Shown here: positions 16,574 to 27,299 of the stretch, piece by piece
How the letters are laid out: every line of letters starts with the position of its first letter
How positions within the stretch are numbered: position 1 is the stretch's first letter
Source of the DNA: Saprospiraceae bacterium
GTDB taxonomy: Bacteria > Bacteroidota > Bacteroidia > Chitinophagales > Saprospiraceae
Length of the DNA stretch: 64,000 nucleotides
Direction: 5' to 3'
Assembly (NCBI GenBank): GCA_016710265.1
Contig: JADJJL010000007.1
Location: 744,001 to 808,000, forward strand
The notes under the pieces: model-generated
The model's database searches: none
What the model was told of the DNA's origin: nothing
The model's input: only the letters and a program-made list of their open reading frames with translations
Position numbers and translations under genes: made by a program

Positions 16574-18235
16574 TTATGATAAATGATATTCTGCCTGACT
16601 TAGGATTTCTTTGTAAAGTGCATTTAGCCTGATCGTCACCGTATTCTTAAGGGCTGGATCGTTTGGATTGGCTTTGTATTCCAACCATATATCCGTCCAA
16701 TAACTATCGCTGGGAAGTCCTGAAACTAAATTTGATTTTAAAAATTGAATAGAAGTATCTGAAATAGGATAATTGTATAAAATTTCAACGGAATCTTTGA
16801 CCAATTGTGACGCATCCTCGGGAGTTGGAAGTGCAGACGCAAAACCAATTGTATCCAGTTTTAAACTCACTCCAAGATATTCTATTCCCTTACTGCTGGT
16901 GGCAGATTCAGAAATATTGTTCCTACTCGCAAGGGTGTCTGCGTTTATCCATATTTCATGATACTGTGGAACCTGGTACCAGGCTTGCCATCCCGAAACC
17001 AATGGCGGATCTGCAAGATTCAATCCCTGGTATGCCGCCGCAGTGGTGATGGCTCCCCATCCATAATATAAATTCAATGGCTGGGAAGTTGGTGGAAAAA
17101 CGACGTTAAACTCTTTACAAAGTCCCACATTAAAATCGAGAGGAGATTTGATGACACAGCCTATACTTAAAGTATCGTAAAAATGTTCTGATTTGAAGAG
17201 TACTTCCAAAGTTCTCTTGATGTCGTAACCAGAGTTTTTAAAGAAATCAGCCAATGGACGAATCACATTGCTTTCAATCTCCGGTGTAATTTCATAATAC
17301 ACGAAAAACTGATAGAGTTTTCTGACCAAATGCCTGGCAGTTTCTATATGATCGGTCTGCATGGTAATAAGCTCTGCAAGCTCTTGTTCTCCGGCGGGAC
17401 CAAATTTGCCGGTGATGGATTTATTACCATAAAAAGCAGAAAATCTCTTGACGCTTAGATCGTGTTGGTTAAAATCAAAATAATAGGAAACAGGATTGGT
17501 CAAAGGATTGATTCTAAAGCCTGTTAAAATTTTTGCAGCTGCTTTGACATCGTCTTCGGTCCAAGCAGCATCTGGTCCTTTACCAATGGTGAATAATTCC
17601 TGAAGTTCTCTGGCATAATTTTCATCCGGTGCATTTTTACTGTTGTACTGCCCATTGAGATAAAACAACATGGCCGGATGCACAGAAACCAATTTGACCA
17701 TATTGACAAAATTGCCCATTGCATTTGCCCGGATCAATTTGTAATAATCGTAGGTCACTTGTGCAACAGTAACTGCATCAGATTCAATGGGAAAATGATT
17801 AAACCAAAAAAGGCTTATTTTCTCAAGGATGTTTCTTTTTTGATGAATGATGTTTCCAGTCCACCAGGCTTTAAAGGTATTTGTTCTTGCGATGTAGTAT
17901 TGTGGAGGTATAGGAGTCGTGACTGGTGCATTCACCCAAGTTTGTCCAAAGGCTGTGGTTGGATCCGGCTCTTGTGCAGTGCTGTATACATTGAGGGGTG
18001 GACTTGGCAAAGGATCATTGGAAGTATCCAATATGCTATTGACTGCTTGGTTCATCCCTAAAGCAACTATGGCATTGACATCGGAAGGTTTAACACCAAA
18101 GGTGGCTCTCCTCAACAAATGGATGGCTTCTTTTCTCGTCCAAGGGCCTGTATAAGGATCTAAACTTCCTAATGGACCTGGCGAATCAGGATTTCTTTGA
18201 ATCTTAAGTGATTTTAAAAATTCCGCTCTTTTCAT
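16574..18235 (-). CDS. DUF1800 family protein
   Basis: 553 residues, DUF1800 throughout: RKEAIHLLRRATFGVKPSDV near the N-terminus (about 34-53), KISLFWFNHFP (about 139-149), ENYARELQELFTIG (about 205-218), DDVKAAAKILTGFRI and the HLVRKLYQFFV segment. There is no clear signal peptide, which is common for this family. It precedes the DUF1501 gene in the same operon; such pairs are widespread in Bacteroidota and Planctomycetota and are thought to act together in the envelope, with no established reaction. Confidence 0.88.
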   Translation of the reverse strand: MKRAEFLKSLKIQRNPDSPGPLGSLDPYTGPWTRKEAIHLLRRATFGVKPSDVNAIVALGMNQAVNSILDTSNDPLPSPPLNVYSTAQEPDPTTAFGQTWVNAPVTTPIPPQYYIARTNTFKAWWTGNIIHQKRNILEKISLFWFNHFPIESDAVTVAQVTYDYYKLIRANAMGNFVNMVKLVSVHPAMLFYLNGQYNSKNAPDENYARELQELFTIGKGPDAAWTEDDVKAAAKILTGFRINPLTNPVSYYFDFNQHDLSVKRFSAFYGNKSITGKFGPAGEQELAELITMQTDHIETARHLVRKLYQFFVYYEITPEIESNVIRPLADFFKNSGYDIKRTLEVLFKSEHFYDTLSIGCVIKSPLDFNVGLCKEFNVVFPPTSQPLNLYYGWGAITTAAAYQGLNLADPPLVSGWQAWYQVPQYHEIWINADTLASRNNISESATSSKGIEYLGVSLKLDTIGFASALPTPEDASQLVKDSVEILYNYPISDTSIQFLKSNLVSGLPSDSYWTDIWLEYKANPNDPALKNTVTIRLNALYKEILSQAEYHLS

Positions 18236-18550
18236 ATGAATAAATTTATAGATGCCGCAATGGATCCTTTAGTTTAAGACGAATAATTTTTGAATTCCTG
18301 AACAAAATTAGGATAATTTAACGCTTAGTAGATGTTAATTTAACAATAAATGTTGCACGGGAGTAGATTGCTTTGGTTTTATATTGATTTCAATCCTGCG
18401 CATTCAAATTCACCCTTCATTAGTTCTTAAATCTTTAAATAATTTAAAGTAACTAAGGTGGTCCGAGAAATTGGTACACAAATCTAACTTAAATTTTTGT
18501 TATGGATCAATCAATACCAATCAACCGCAGAAGGAAGTATTTCTAATACA
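18236..18550. other. 315-bp gap upstream of the DUF1800/DUF1501 operon
   Basis: No gene is supported. A minus-strand TAATTTTG at 18303-18310 matches the -7 consensus and would serve the operon starting at 18235, but no good -33 box is seen. The rest is plain AT-rich sequence. Confidence 0.4.
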
Positions 18551-19015
18551 TTAAGCGAGTTTTGCGCTTTGTCTAAAGAGCAACTTCCATTGTCGACCCT
18601 TTCTTTTCCAAACCTGCCCGACGTGCATTTTAAGGCCAATGTCTTTACCCCTTAGGTTTACTTCCACATGCATTGTATATCGCACAAATGCCAATCTATG
18701 ATTCACTTGAGTCCAGATTGTGGAAGTATCAACACTGATACTTTTATATATGAGAATTCCTTCACTATTGTTTTTAAGCAATTCAGATTTTGATTCAATC
18801 CATCCATTGGAATGTCCATAACTCAGATCAGAATCCAACAAATCATTTAATATTTTTTGATCTTTCTTAATTAAAGCTTCATTTAACAAAAGACTATTTT
18901 TAAAAAAAATATTTTGTGCAAATAGTGTATTTTCGGAAATAGAAAAAGCCCCAAAGAGCAAGCAAAATAAAAACAGACATATTTTTTCGTGCATGATACT
19001 AATAATAAAATTCAA
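18551..19015 (-). CDS. Secreted NTF2-like (DUF4440-type) protein
   Basis: 154 residues. A hydrophobic signal segment (HEKICLFLFCLLFGAFSIS) is followed by one NTF2-like domain: LNEALIKKDQKILNDLLDSDLSYGHSNGWIESKSELL (about 44-80) and the strand pair HVGQVWKRKGRQWKLLFRQSA at the end. An internal ATG at 18994 gives a more typical signal peptide and may be the true start. It begins directly after dnaE (stop at 19016), so it is likely cotranscribed. Ligand or enzyme role unknown. Confidence 0.75.
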   Translation of the reverse strand: MNFIISIMHEKICLFLFCLLFGAFSISENTLFAQNIFFKNSLLLNEALIKKDQKILNDLLDSDLSYGHSNGWIESKSELLKNNSEGILIYKSISVDTSTIWTQVNHRLAFVRYTMHVEVNLRGKDIGLKMHVGQVWKRKGRQWKLLFRQSAKLA

Positions 19016-22000
19016 TCATGGATTGATCACATAACTCACACCCAAATTGTCCAAACCTTTAAGAAAATCAGGAGATATTTGAATCTTTGTTTTAATCCCT
19101 AAATAATTTAATTTCAATTCTTGTTCTGTGTCTAAAAAAACAATCCGAGGAACAAGCTTATCACTGTGTGATTTAAAATGCTTATTTAATTTTTGTAAAA
19201 AAATCTCATTCAAACTTCGAATGTTGATAAAAATATTGATCTTTTTAACCGATTGTTCCAGTGCTGAAGAAAGTAATGAAATTTTTTCAATTCTCAATTG
19301 ATATTCGGATTCATTTTGTCTCCAAGTATCTTTACCATACGTGCCCTCTACAAAGACACAAATACCCGGGTCCAATAAGTTTTTAAAATTCCTATAATTT
19401 TCTTTAAACAAAAAAACAGGAATTGCACCGTGGTGATCCTGCAAAACAAAACTACCAAATCCCTCCCCTGCCTTATTTGTTTTATGCGAAACATTGCTCA
19501 CAAATCCAGCCAGTTTCACTTTTCTTTCCGGTGCACCTGCGTTTTGCCATCCAGTCAAAATTTCAATATTGGCGTTTGCTGCATATTTGACCTCATACTC
19601 GTAATCATCCAAGGGATGTCCACTTAAATAAATGCCCGCAACAGACATTTCCTTTTCCAGTTTTTCAATCGTATTCCAAACTTCAGCATCGGGTGGAAAT
19701 GGTGCTTGTATGTCTTCAAATTCAGTTTCACCAAATAAAGAGCCCCCCGTATTCTTTAACGAATTCTGGTATTGTGTGCCCCATCTGACCATATATTCGA
19801 TATAGCTGCCAAATTTATCAAATGGTGCAAAATACTGAGCACGGTGGATCTGTGTAAAGCTGTCAAAAGCGCCTCCCATCACACAGCTCTCTAATATTTT
19901 TTTATTAATATTGTTTCCAAGTCTTTTAAGAATGTCCGTAAAATCTGTAAAGTGGCCATTTAAGTCTCTTTCTCTAATGATCTCTTCCACCGGGCCTTCA
20001 CCCACACCTTTTAAAGCGGACAGACCAAATCTAATTTCACCGGATTTATTGACGGTAAAGTCCATGTCACTTTCGTTGATATCCGGGCCCAATACTTTTG
20101 TTTTCATCCTACCGCATTCTTGCAAATAGAATTTCAAGTTTTCAATGGTCCCTTTATTGGCTGTCAAAACTGCTGACATAAATTCAGCAGGATAATGTGC
20201 TTTAAGATAGGCTGTTTGGAATGCTAAAATTGAATAGGCGGCGGCATGCGATCTATTGAAACCATATTCAGCGAATTTTGCCATGGTATCAAAGATCTGA
20301 TTTGCGTTGTCCAACTGTATCCCTTTGGCAACGGCCCTTTCTGTGAAAATGGATCTATGCTTATCCATTTCTTCCTTTTTCTTTTTACCCATTGCCCGCC
20401 TTAGCATGTCTGCTTCGCCCAACGAGTAATCCGCCATAATTTGTGCCACAAGCATAATTTGCTCCTGGTACACCATAATTCCATAAGTGGGCGAAAGCAA
20501 TTCCGCCAAATTTTCATGGGGATATTGAACAGGGATCCTGCCCCATTTTCTGGCAATAAATTCATCGATATTGGACATGGGACCCGGTCTAAATAAGGCA
20601 TTCATTGCAATAATGTCTTCGATATTTCCCGGCTTGAGATTTCTCAAATGCCCTCTCATTCCTTCGGATTCGAACTGAAAAATGCCGATGGTGGCTCCTT
20701 CTTGAAAAAGTTCTAAGGTCTTGATATCATCCAGTGGGATTTCCTTGATGTCTAAATTAAAATCCTTCCCTTGTCTTTTTCGAATATTATTTAACGTGTT
20801 TTCAATAATACTTAATGTCGCCAAACCCAAAAAGTCCATTTTAAGTAGTCCGGTGGCTTCTATGACACTTCCTTCTACTTGTGTTACCCAAAGGTCCGCA
20901 TCCTTGGCTGTAGAGACAGGAATATAGTTGGTGATGTCATCCGGTGCAATGATGACCGCTGAAGCATGTACACCCGTACTTTTAACAGAACCTTCCAACT
21001 GCAATGCAGTTTTCAAAACTTCCGCTTCCAGATTGTCGCCTTGAAACACTTTTCTTAAATCTTGTACACGTGCTTTATCATCTGATGTAAAATCATCCGA
21101 AATGGCTTTGTCCAAATTTAATAAATCCCTAAGGTAAACTCCGGGACGTGTGGGAACCATTTGGGCTAGCCTAGAGGCTGATCCTAAGTCCAATCGCTTC
21201 ACCCTCGCTACATCGCGAATGGAGGATTTTGCAGCCATGGTACCAAATGTGACAATTTGCGCTACTTGATTTCTTCCATATTTTTCAACCACATAATTGA
21301 GCACTTTATCGCGTCCACGATCGTCAAAATCTATGTCAATATCCGGCATCGATACTCTCTCAGGATTGAGAAATCTTTCGAAAAGTAAGTTGTACTTGAT
21401 TGGATCAATGTCCGTGATGGTGAGACAATAGGCGACTGCAGAACCTGCCGCAGAACCACGGCCTGGTCCTACTCCAACACCCAATCTTCTGGCTGCATGA
21501 CAAAAATCTTGTACAATCAAAAAATAACCAACAAATCCCATGCTGTTGATAATTTCCAATTCGTAATCTATTCGACTTTTAACAATGTCTGTAATATTGC
21601 CATAACGATCTTTTGCGCCTTCCATTACCAAATGACGTAGATAAGAAGATTGATTTTCAAATTCAGGAGGAATCGGAAATGCAGGAAGTAAAATATCTCT
21701 TTCCAGATTGGGGGTAAAACATTTGTCTGCAATTTCCAAAGTTTGGTCCAATGCAGCTGGAAGATCGGCAAACCGCTCCTGCATTTGCCCCTGGGTCTTA
21801 AAAAAATACTCTGTACTTGAAAATCTAAATCGGTCTGGTTCGTCGACAAAGCTGTTAGTATTAATACAAAGCAAAACATCGTGAGGCAATGCATCATCTT
21901 CTTGTAAATAATGTACATCGTTGGTGGCAATGACTTTTACATTGTACTTTTTTGCGAGCAATAAAAGCTTTTGGTTGACGACTTCTTGAGTAATGCCAGC

Positions 22001-22567
22001 TCCGTCAATATTGTCATTACCGTTTTGTCTTTGGATCTCGATGTAAAAATCTTCTCCCAATAAATCCAGCCACCATTGGAGCAATCTCTCTGCTTCCTCA
22101 TAATGGCCGCGTATGATTGCTTGTGGAATTTCTGCACCAATACAACAACTCGTGGCTATAAGCCCCTTGTGATGCTTTTGAATGAGCTCCTTGTCGATTC
22201 TGGGGAATTTACCATACATACCTTCGATAAATCCAAGAGAGCAAAGTTTTGACAGATTGATATACCCTTCTTGATTTTTAGCCAAAAGTAGTTGGTGGTA
22301 CCTTTCATCCTTTTCACCCGCAGACTTTACAAATGAATGTTTGTGCCTATCAGGAACCAAATAAAATTCACAGCCAAGTATTGGCTTAATTTTTTGCTTT
22401 TTAGCTTCTTTGACAAAGGAAAAGCAACCAAACATATTACCATGATCCGTCATGGCGACTGCCTTCATGCCATCCTCATGTGCTTTGCGCATCATGGCCG
22501 ATACATCTGTCGCCCCATCCAACAAGGAAAATTGGGTATGACAGTGTAGATGGCAAAATTCAGGCAT
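19016..22567 (-). CDS. dnaE: DNA polymerase III alpha subunit
   Basis: 1183 residues, normal length for replicative DnaE. It starts with a PHP domain (HLHCHTQFSLLDG at 6-18, MTDHGNMFG around 39-47), then the polymerase core with the catalytic acidic cluster PDIDIDFDDRGRD (about 404-416), YGIMVYQEQIM, and AEYGFNRSHAAAYS in the thumb/fingers region. The C-terminal part has the OB fold (VKLAGFVSNVSHKTNKAGEGFGSFVLQD). A -7 box TACCTTTG is at 22593-22600 on the minus strand. All motifs are intact. It is followed by the NTF2-like gene. Confidence 0.97.
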   Translation of the reverse strand: MPEFCHLHCHTQFSLLDGATDVSAMMRKAHEDGMKAVAMTDHGNMFGCFSFVKEAKKQKIKPILGCEFYLVPDRHKHSFVKSAGEKDERYHQLLLAKNQEGYINLSKLCSLGFIEGMYGKFPRIDKELIQKHHKGLIATSCCIGAEIPQAIIRGHYEEAERLLQWWLDLLGEDFYIEIQRQNGNDNIDGAGITQEVVNQKLLLLAKKYNVKVIATNDVHYLQEDDALPHDVLLCINTNSFVDEPDRFRFSSTEYFFKTQGQMQERFADLPAALDQTLEIADKCFTPNLERDILLPAFPIPPEFENQSSYLRHLVMEGAKDRYGNITDIVKSRIDYELEIINSMGFVGYFLIVQDFCHAARRLGVGVGPGRGSAAGSAVAYCLTITDIDPIKYNLLFERFLNPERVSMPDIDIDFDDRGRDKVLNYVVEKYGRNQVAQIVTFGTMAAKSSIRDVARVKRLDLGSASRLAQMVPTRPGVYLRDLLNLDKAISDDFTSDDKARVQDLRKVFQGDNLEAEVLKTALQLEGSVKSTGVHASAVIIAPDDITNYIPVSTAKDADLWVTQVEGSVIEATGLLKMDFLGLATLSIIENTLNNIRKRQGKDFNLDIKEIPLDDIKTLELFQEGATIGIFQFESEGMRGHLRNLKPGNIEDIIAMNALFRPGPMSNIDEFIARKWGRIPVQYPHENLAELLSPTYGIMVYQEQIMLVAQIMADYSLGEADMLRRAMGKKKKEEMDKHRSIFTERAVAKGIQLDNANQIFDTMAKFAEYGFNRSHAAAYSILAFQTAYLKAHYPAEFMSAVLTANKGTIENLKFYLQECGRMKTKVLGPDINESDMDFTVNKSGEIRFGLSALKGVGEGPVEEIIRERDLNGHFTDFTDILKRLGNNINKKILESCVMGGAFDSFTQIHRAQYFAPFDKFGSYIEYMVRWGTQYQNSLKNTGGSLFGETEFEDIQAPFPPDAEVWNTIEKLEKEMSVAGIYLSGHPLDDYEYEVKYAANANIEILTGWQNAGAPERKVKLAGFVSNVSHKTNKAGEGFGSFVLQDHHGAIPVFLFKENYRNFKNLLDPGICVFVEGTYGKDTWRQNESEYQLRIEKISLLSSALEQSVKKINIFINIRSLNEIFLQKLNKHFKSHSDKLVPRIVFLDTEQELKLNYLGIKTKIQISPDFLKGLDNLGVSYVINP

Positions 22568-22592
22568 GGTTGGTTGTACTGATTAGAGCCAA

Positions 22593-22600
22593 CAAAGGTA
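22593..22600 (-). promoter_or_regulatory. -7 promoter element of dnaE
   Basis: Minus-strand TACCTTTG, 26 bases before the start codon; no TTTG -33 box at the expected distance, so this is a partial match. Confidence 0.4.
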
Positions 22601-22751
22601 AGATAGTACAGGCATATATAATAATTAATTAAAATATATCCTAGTTCAATTATTCATTATCTGTTTTTGGTTCTAGATCGAATTATTTCTCACATTCCGA
22701 TCAATTCAGATTTTAGAAATCGCAAATTAGCTCATCTAAATCAATACTAGA

Positions 22752-25700
22752 TCAAAGCTTTATCATTTTTTTGTAAAAAATTCCATGATTGGTTTTGACT
22801 TCAATATAATACACACCACTCATCAAATTGGCAGTATTCACTTCCAAAGATTTGGTCAAGTTTTGATTGATTTCATTCAATACTTTCTTTCCATCCAAGG
22901 CGATCATTTTAATTCCTAAAATTTCTGAGTGAGCGTTGATCGTTACAAAATCACTAAAAGGATTTGGCAATACTTGAATAACCTGAGTTTCATAGTCATT
23001 GACAAATGTACCCAATAAATCCACATTTCGATTGTTGGAGTTAGTCCCGCAATCATTGGTGACTGTCAATTTAACCGGATAAATAGCCGGAGTAGCATAG
23101 GTATGTCGAGGATTCAATTGAGTGCTTGTATTCCCATCCCCAAAATCCCAAAACACAGTCTGCGCAAAGGTCGATTGATTGGTAAATTGAACAGTGAGCT
23201 TGTCGACTTCTATGTTGTATTGAAAACTAGGAGAAGGTGTATTAATCACCGTGATCTCTTTTGTTTTTATAATATCGGTGGTTAATGAAACCAATCTTAA
23301 GGAAATGATTCTAGGACCAATCGTAGAAAAACGAATATTGTGGGGACCTGCGCCGTTGGCTGTTCTAGGAGTTGAATTTGGTCCAAAATCCCAACGATAT
23401 AAATTGATTCTTGGATCTGGTGTGGCTGAAAATGTTGAATTTTTTGCAATGCATGAAGTTTCCGGACTGCGTGAAATATCAATTTTAATTGTGGAGGCCA
23501 ATCTTTCGTCAATATTTACATTGTCCAAGAAGAAATGTCCATCCACTCCACGATTGATTCCAAAATTGACGATTACTTTTTTTCCAACATAGTCTGATAA
23601 ATCGAAGGTCATTTTTTTCCAATCCGAGGCTTTGGTAGGAACCCATGATTGATTTCTACTGGAGTCTACCGTAAAAATATCAAAATACCCTGAATGATAA
23701 ATTCTCTTGGTTGAAATTGCATTTTCACAAACCGGCAATATTTCAATATAAAATGAATCTGAAAAACTGAGAGTGCCTCCATATTTATGATAGGCATAAT
23801 CAAAATATAAATAGGGTTCTGTGGATTTCGAGAGATCCACAGTGGAAGAATACAATTCAATCGGAATACTGCGGTAGCTAAACGATGAATTTGTAAAAGA
23901 AAGCACCCTGCCAGTTTGACCGGAGGCCTGGATTTGGTTCGTGATGTTCCAGGGGGAAACTGGAATGGTATTTCTAGAAATCCAATTCACAGGAAGCTCT
24001 CTGTTTTCAAAATTTTCCGTTAATGGATAAACACCATTTTCGTCATTGATTTTATCGATTTCTAAAATTATATTCGTCGTATCGTTGTAAGGATTTTCGT
24101 CTGTTTGTAATTCAACCCAAATTGGAATTTCTTTGCTGCCATTAAAATCTAGTTTGAATCCTTCTTTTAATGTAAGTAAAAATGAATCCCTGTAATTTAT
24201 AGATTGATTCCAGTCTTCCGTCACAATTTCACCTCCAGACAAATATTTCAATTTAAAACCAGTGACACGATTCACATTTCGGTTGTAAACAAAAATTTCT
24301 GGTTTTACCTTGGTTTCATTTCCACAGACTACAAAATACCTATTGCTCCAGCTGGGTCTCACTTTAACAGCAAGATCGTTTTGCAGGGGACAGGCAACCA
24401 AAGTGTCCGGAAGGTTAATGGCTTTGGTCCTTCTGGATAAAACTCCATCTCTATACCCTGCTACTGCAAACCACCAATCATTCAGCGGAGGAGTCACAGA
24501 AATGGTCACTGTATTTGTATCGACGACGGTTAGGGGTTCCATGTATTTATGACCCATTGTATATATTTGAAAACTGTCTCGGATGCCACGATTCCAACTT
24601 AGGGTAAGCTCGCCCGGACAGTATTTTGTAAATCTTAAACCAATTACTGCCGATGCAATTGTAAATAATCCTGACCTTACGGTTTGGCTACCCTGCACCA
24701 CTTCAATCATACATGAATCAGAATTGATATTAATGGGAATGGTCCAATTGGTCAACCTCAATCCTCCTGCCAATCTTTTAATGTTGGTCCAGCTATTTCC
24801 TCCATTGGTAGAAAAATTAACTTGTACGGAATCCGTCAAATAAGAAGTGTAGTGGATATAAATGGCTTCCAGACTGTTTAATTTTTCGCCACCGATAGGA
24901 AAGGTCAATGTCAAAGGATTTTCATCAAAATGGTTTAACAGAAAGTAATTTACATTTTGGTCCGGCAAAAATTTGCCCTTTATTCTCACAGTATATTCAC
25001 CAGCAGATGGCAGATTTATGGACACTTGTTCTGCATTGTTCAAAGTATCGACCCCCGGTTTGGAACCTTCGGCCAAAGTAATCTCGTTTGGAGAATGATT
25101 TGGAACCATAGGCAGGATGACTGTACCGGTCGGACTAATCAGCTCCATGTCCAAATCATTGATCAAAACTTTTCTTGCTCCCAAGGATGATTCTCTTTCT
25201 GCCCAATAAATCATAAATTTGGCTATAGATACACCAGTCGGAACTTGAATTTTGTATTCTTTTGTTTCCCCTTGAGCGATGCTCAGATTTTGATATCTCT
25301 TTTGTTCAATTGTTTTGTATGCTTGATATGCATCGATCACCCCATAACCAAAAACATAATCGGGGCCCGGAGTGCCAATGTCCGTGCCGGTATTCATAAT
25401 GGTTGCTTTAATTAAAGCAGATGGAGGATTCTGTCCATTGTTAAATTTCTTATAGGCGTCGTATAGTAAAGTTGCTACTCCTGCCACACTTGGACTCGCT
25501 GCAGATGTACCTCCGCCTACCTGATAAATATTTCCATCCTGGGTACTTAATTGATTGGTCCCTCGTGCCGAAATATGAGGGCTCAACCTTCCGTCTCTGG
25601 TAGGTCCGCGACTGCTAGATCCATCGATCACGGCATTGACTTGCAAATTGGCGCAGGTCAACACGTTTTTACCAATTTTATGTCCGCCTGTGATATTTCC

Positions 25701-26753
25701 CCATTGGTTTCCTGCACCATAACCACAATCCAAATTGTTTGAATTACCCGCAGAGAAAACATGCAAAAGGCTTGGATTTTCCCAAATTTGTTTGTCCACA
25801 ATTTGAGAGATGGCGGTATAACCCGCGTTGCATCCATTGGAATAAGAAGAATTGGTAATGACTACTCCATTTATTTGGTGAAGGTCCAGTGTTCTATCCA
25901 AAAAATCATCCTGATAATTGATCACAAATAGCTCAGCTCCTTTGGCCATTCCGTCTATCACAGGATCAATATTACCTGCTCCGCATAAAATTCCACTCAC
26001 CATGTCACCATGGGTACCATTGCCACCAAAAACTTCATTGGTAATTCTATTTTTAAAATCTATGTGAGGTCCTACAAATCCATCATCCCGCACACAAACC
26101 TTCACACCTTCTCCGGTTAAAAATAAATTTTCTTTGGCGTTGACGGTAATTCGATTCACACGGTGCATGGATCTGCCTTCACGATCTTCCGGTTGGCCTG
26201 GAATAGGCGCACAACTCAAATGAAATATCCAAGCTTCTTTTGCCAACTCGAGGACCCTGCTTTTAGGCACGAATGCATAAAATATTCTGTAAGATGCTGA
26301 ATACTGAAAAATTTGAATTCCAAACTGGTCGGAAAGTTCATGGAGTTTTTGATCATTAAGACCGGGCATATGTTGGATCATTAATTTTTGTTCCAAACGG
26401 TCTTCAATTCCGCAAGGACGGTTCGTCCAAATGTCTTCGGAAACTTTATTGGGTAATTCCAATTTTGAAACTGAATTAAACAAAGGATTTTGAAGGCTTT
26501 CTGATTCTTGAGATTTTATAGAAACCAAATAACGCTTATCACCTAAATATTCATGAAGATCAATCCCTTGATTTGCAAGTATATCAATCGCTTTTGAGTC
26601 AGGAAGATTTTTAAAATCTATGACTCTGTATATTTTACCTGACACTGCTAATCCTGCATCAAACTGTTTTGCTTGGTTTTGTTTGGATTGGGCAAATGCT
26701 TTAGTGGTCCCCAAAGTACAAAGTGCTATGAGAAAAAAATGAGATAAATTCAT
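22752..26753 (-). CDS. T9SS-sorted S8 (subtilisin-like) serine peptidase with PKD domain
   Basis: 1333 residues with a signal peptide (cleavage near AFA-QS, about 21). A prodomain-like region (about 40-190) precedes the subtilase domain with catalytic Asp223 (VRDDG), His248 (GTHGDMVSGIL) and Ser417 (GGGTSAASPSVAG), plus the oxyanion Asn in VITNSSYSNG. Further on are a pre-peptidase-type beta domain, a cleaved-adhesin/MAM-like region (TENFENRELPVNW onward), a PKD domain (VFWDFGDGNTS, about 1200) and a type A T9SS tail (VLPNPFSDFVTI to KKMIKL). It lies 9 bases after a lipoprotein gene of the exosortase operon, so it is probably cotranscribed with xrtH. A protease in a sorting locus may process the sorted protein, but its own export is by T9SS. 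Confidence 0.92.
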   Translation of the reverse strand: MNLSHFFLIALCTLGTTKAFAQSKQNQAKQFDAGLAVSGKIYRVIDFKNLPDSKAIDILANQGIDLHEYLGDKRYLVSIKSQESESLQNPLFNSVSKLELPNKVSEDIWTNRPCGIEDRLEQKLMIQHMPGLNDQKLHELSDQFGIQIFQYSASYRIFYAFVPKSRVLELAKEAWIFHLSCAPIPGQPEDREGRSMHRVNRITVNAKENLFLTGEGVKVCVRDDGFVGPHIDFKNRITNEVFGGNGTHGDMVSGILCGAGNIDPVIDGMAKGAELFVINYQDDFLDRTLDLHQINGVVITNSSYSNGCNAGYTAISQIVDKQIWENPSLLHVFSAGNSNNLDCGYGAGNQWGNITGGHKIGKNVLTCANLQVNAVIDGSSSRGPTRDGRLSPHISARGTNQLSTQDGNIYQVGGGTSAASPSVAGVATLLYDAYKKFNNGQNPPSALIKATIMNTGTDIGTPGPDYVFGYGVIDAYQAYKTIEQKRYQNLSIAQGETKEYKIQVPTGVSIAKFMIYWAERESSLGARKVLINDLDMELISPTGTVILPMVPNHSPNEITLAEGSKPGVDTLNNAEQVSINLPSAGEYTVRIKGKFLPDQNVNYFLLNHFDENPLTLTFPIGGEKLNSLEAIYIHYTSYLTDSVQVNFSTNGGNSWTNIKRLAGGLRLTNWTIPININSDSCMIEVVQGSQTVRSGLFTIASAVIGLRFTKYCPGELTLSWNRGIRDSFQIYTMGHKYMEPLTVVDTNTVTISVTPPLNDWWFAVAGYRDGVLSRRTKAINLPDTLVACPLQNDLAVKVRPSWSNRYFVVCGNETKVKPEIFVYNRNVNRVTGFKLKYLSGGEIVTEDWNQSINYRDSFLLTLKEGFKLDFNGSKEIPIWVELQTDENPYNDTTNIILEIDKINDENGVYPLTENFENRELPVNWISRNTIPVSPWNITNQIQASGQTGRVLSFTNSSFSYRSIPIELYSSTVDLSKSTEPYLYFDYAYHKYGGTLSFSDSFYIEILPVCENAISTKRIYHSGYFDIFTVDSSRNQSWVPTKASDWKKMTFDLSDYVGKKVIVNFGINRGVDGHFFLDNVNIDERLASTIKIDISRSPETSCIAKNSTFSATPDPRINLYRWDFGPNSTPRTANGAGPHNIRFSTIGPRIISLRLVSLTTDIIKTKEITVINTPSPSFQYNIEVDKLTVQFTNQSTFAQTVFWDFGDGNTSTQLNPRHTYATPAIYPVKLTVTNDCGTNSNNRNVDLLGTFVNDYETQVIQVLPNPFSDFVTINAHSEILGIKMIALDGKKVLNEINQNLTKSLEVNTANLMSGVYYIEVKTNHGIFYKKMIKL

Positions 26754-26762
26754 ATTGTAAAT

Positions 26763-27299
26763 TTAGTCTTTATTAAAGTCTGGAGAAAAATCCGGCTCTA
26801 AGATAGAGATATTTTTGATACAAGGATGATTGCTTAAGTCCAGAGCATTCTTAATCCCAGTTTCCATTTTGATAAAGGAGTTCTTTTCGGCGGTGATTTT
26901 GCCATATTCGCTAAGGCTTTCAGGGGCCATAGGTCCTATGGTTTGTAAAATCAGAACGACATTTTTATTCTCTTGTTGATCAATTTCTGAAATAGATTTT
27001 CCTCCGGCAATTTTTTGGTCAGAACCTATTGGTGTCAACTTAATGATCGGGGTTTTGTCCAGATTTTTCTTCCCAAATTGATGTTTCCAAACCCCTTGAT
27101 AAATATTTTCAAAAATAAAATCCTGGATGATCAAGCCCTCTTTTTCCAGATTCGCTTTATCAATATCCGTCAACATTCGTCTGGTTTCTATTTGACCAAA
27201 TGCCAGTTTAGAACAGGAAGACTCATTTAAATTGTATAATTTAATGGGCGAAGAACATGCACAATATAAAAAGAGCAAACTATAAAAAAATAATTTCAT
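26763..27299 (-). CDS. Small lipoprotein in the exosortase H operon
   Basis: 178 residues. The signal ends in YCACSSPIK, giving a lipid-modified Cys at 13 or 15. The mature part is a mixed alpha/beta domain with repeated charged segments and one Cys (HPCIKNI); I do not recognise a family. The start codon overlaps the stop of the XrtH-associated membrane protein by 4 bases (27296-27299) and the subtilase follows after 9 bases, so the three are translated from one message. It may be an accessory to either the sortase or the protease. Confidence 0.6.
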   Translation of the reverse strand: MKLFFYSLLFLYCACSSPIKLYNLNESSCSKLAFGQIETRRMLTDIDKANLEKEGLIIQDFIFENIYQGVWKHQFGKKNLDKTPIIKLTPIGSDQKIAGGKSISEIDQQENKNVVLILQTIGPMAPESLSEYGKITAEKNSFIKMETGIKNALDLSNHPCIKNISILEPDFSPDFNKD

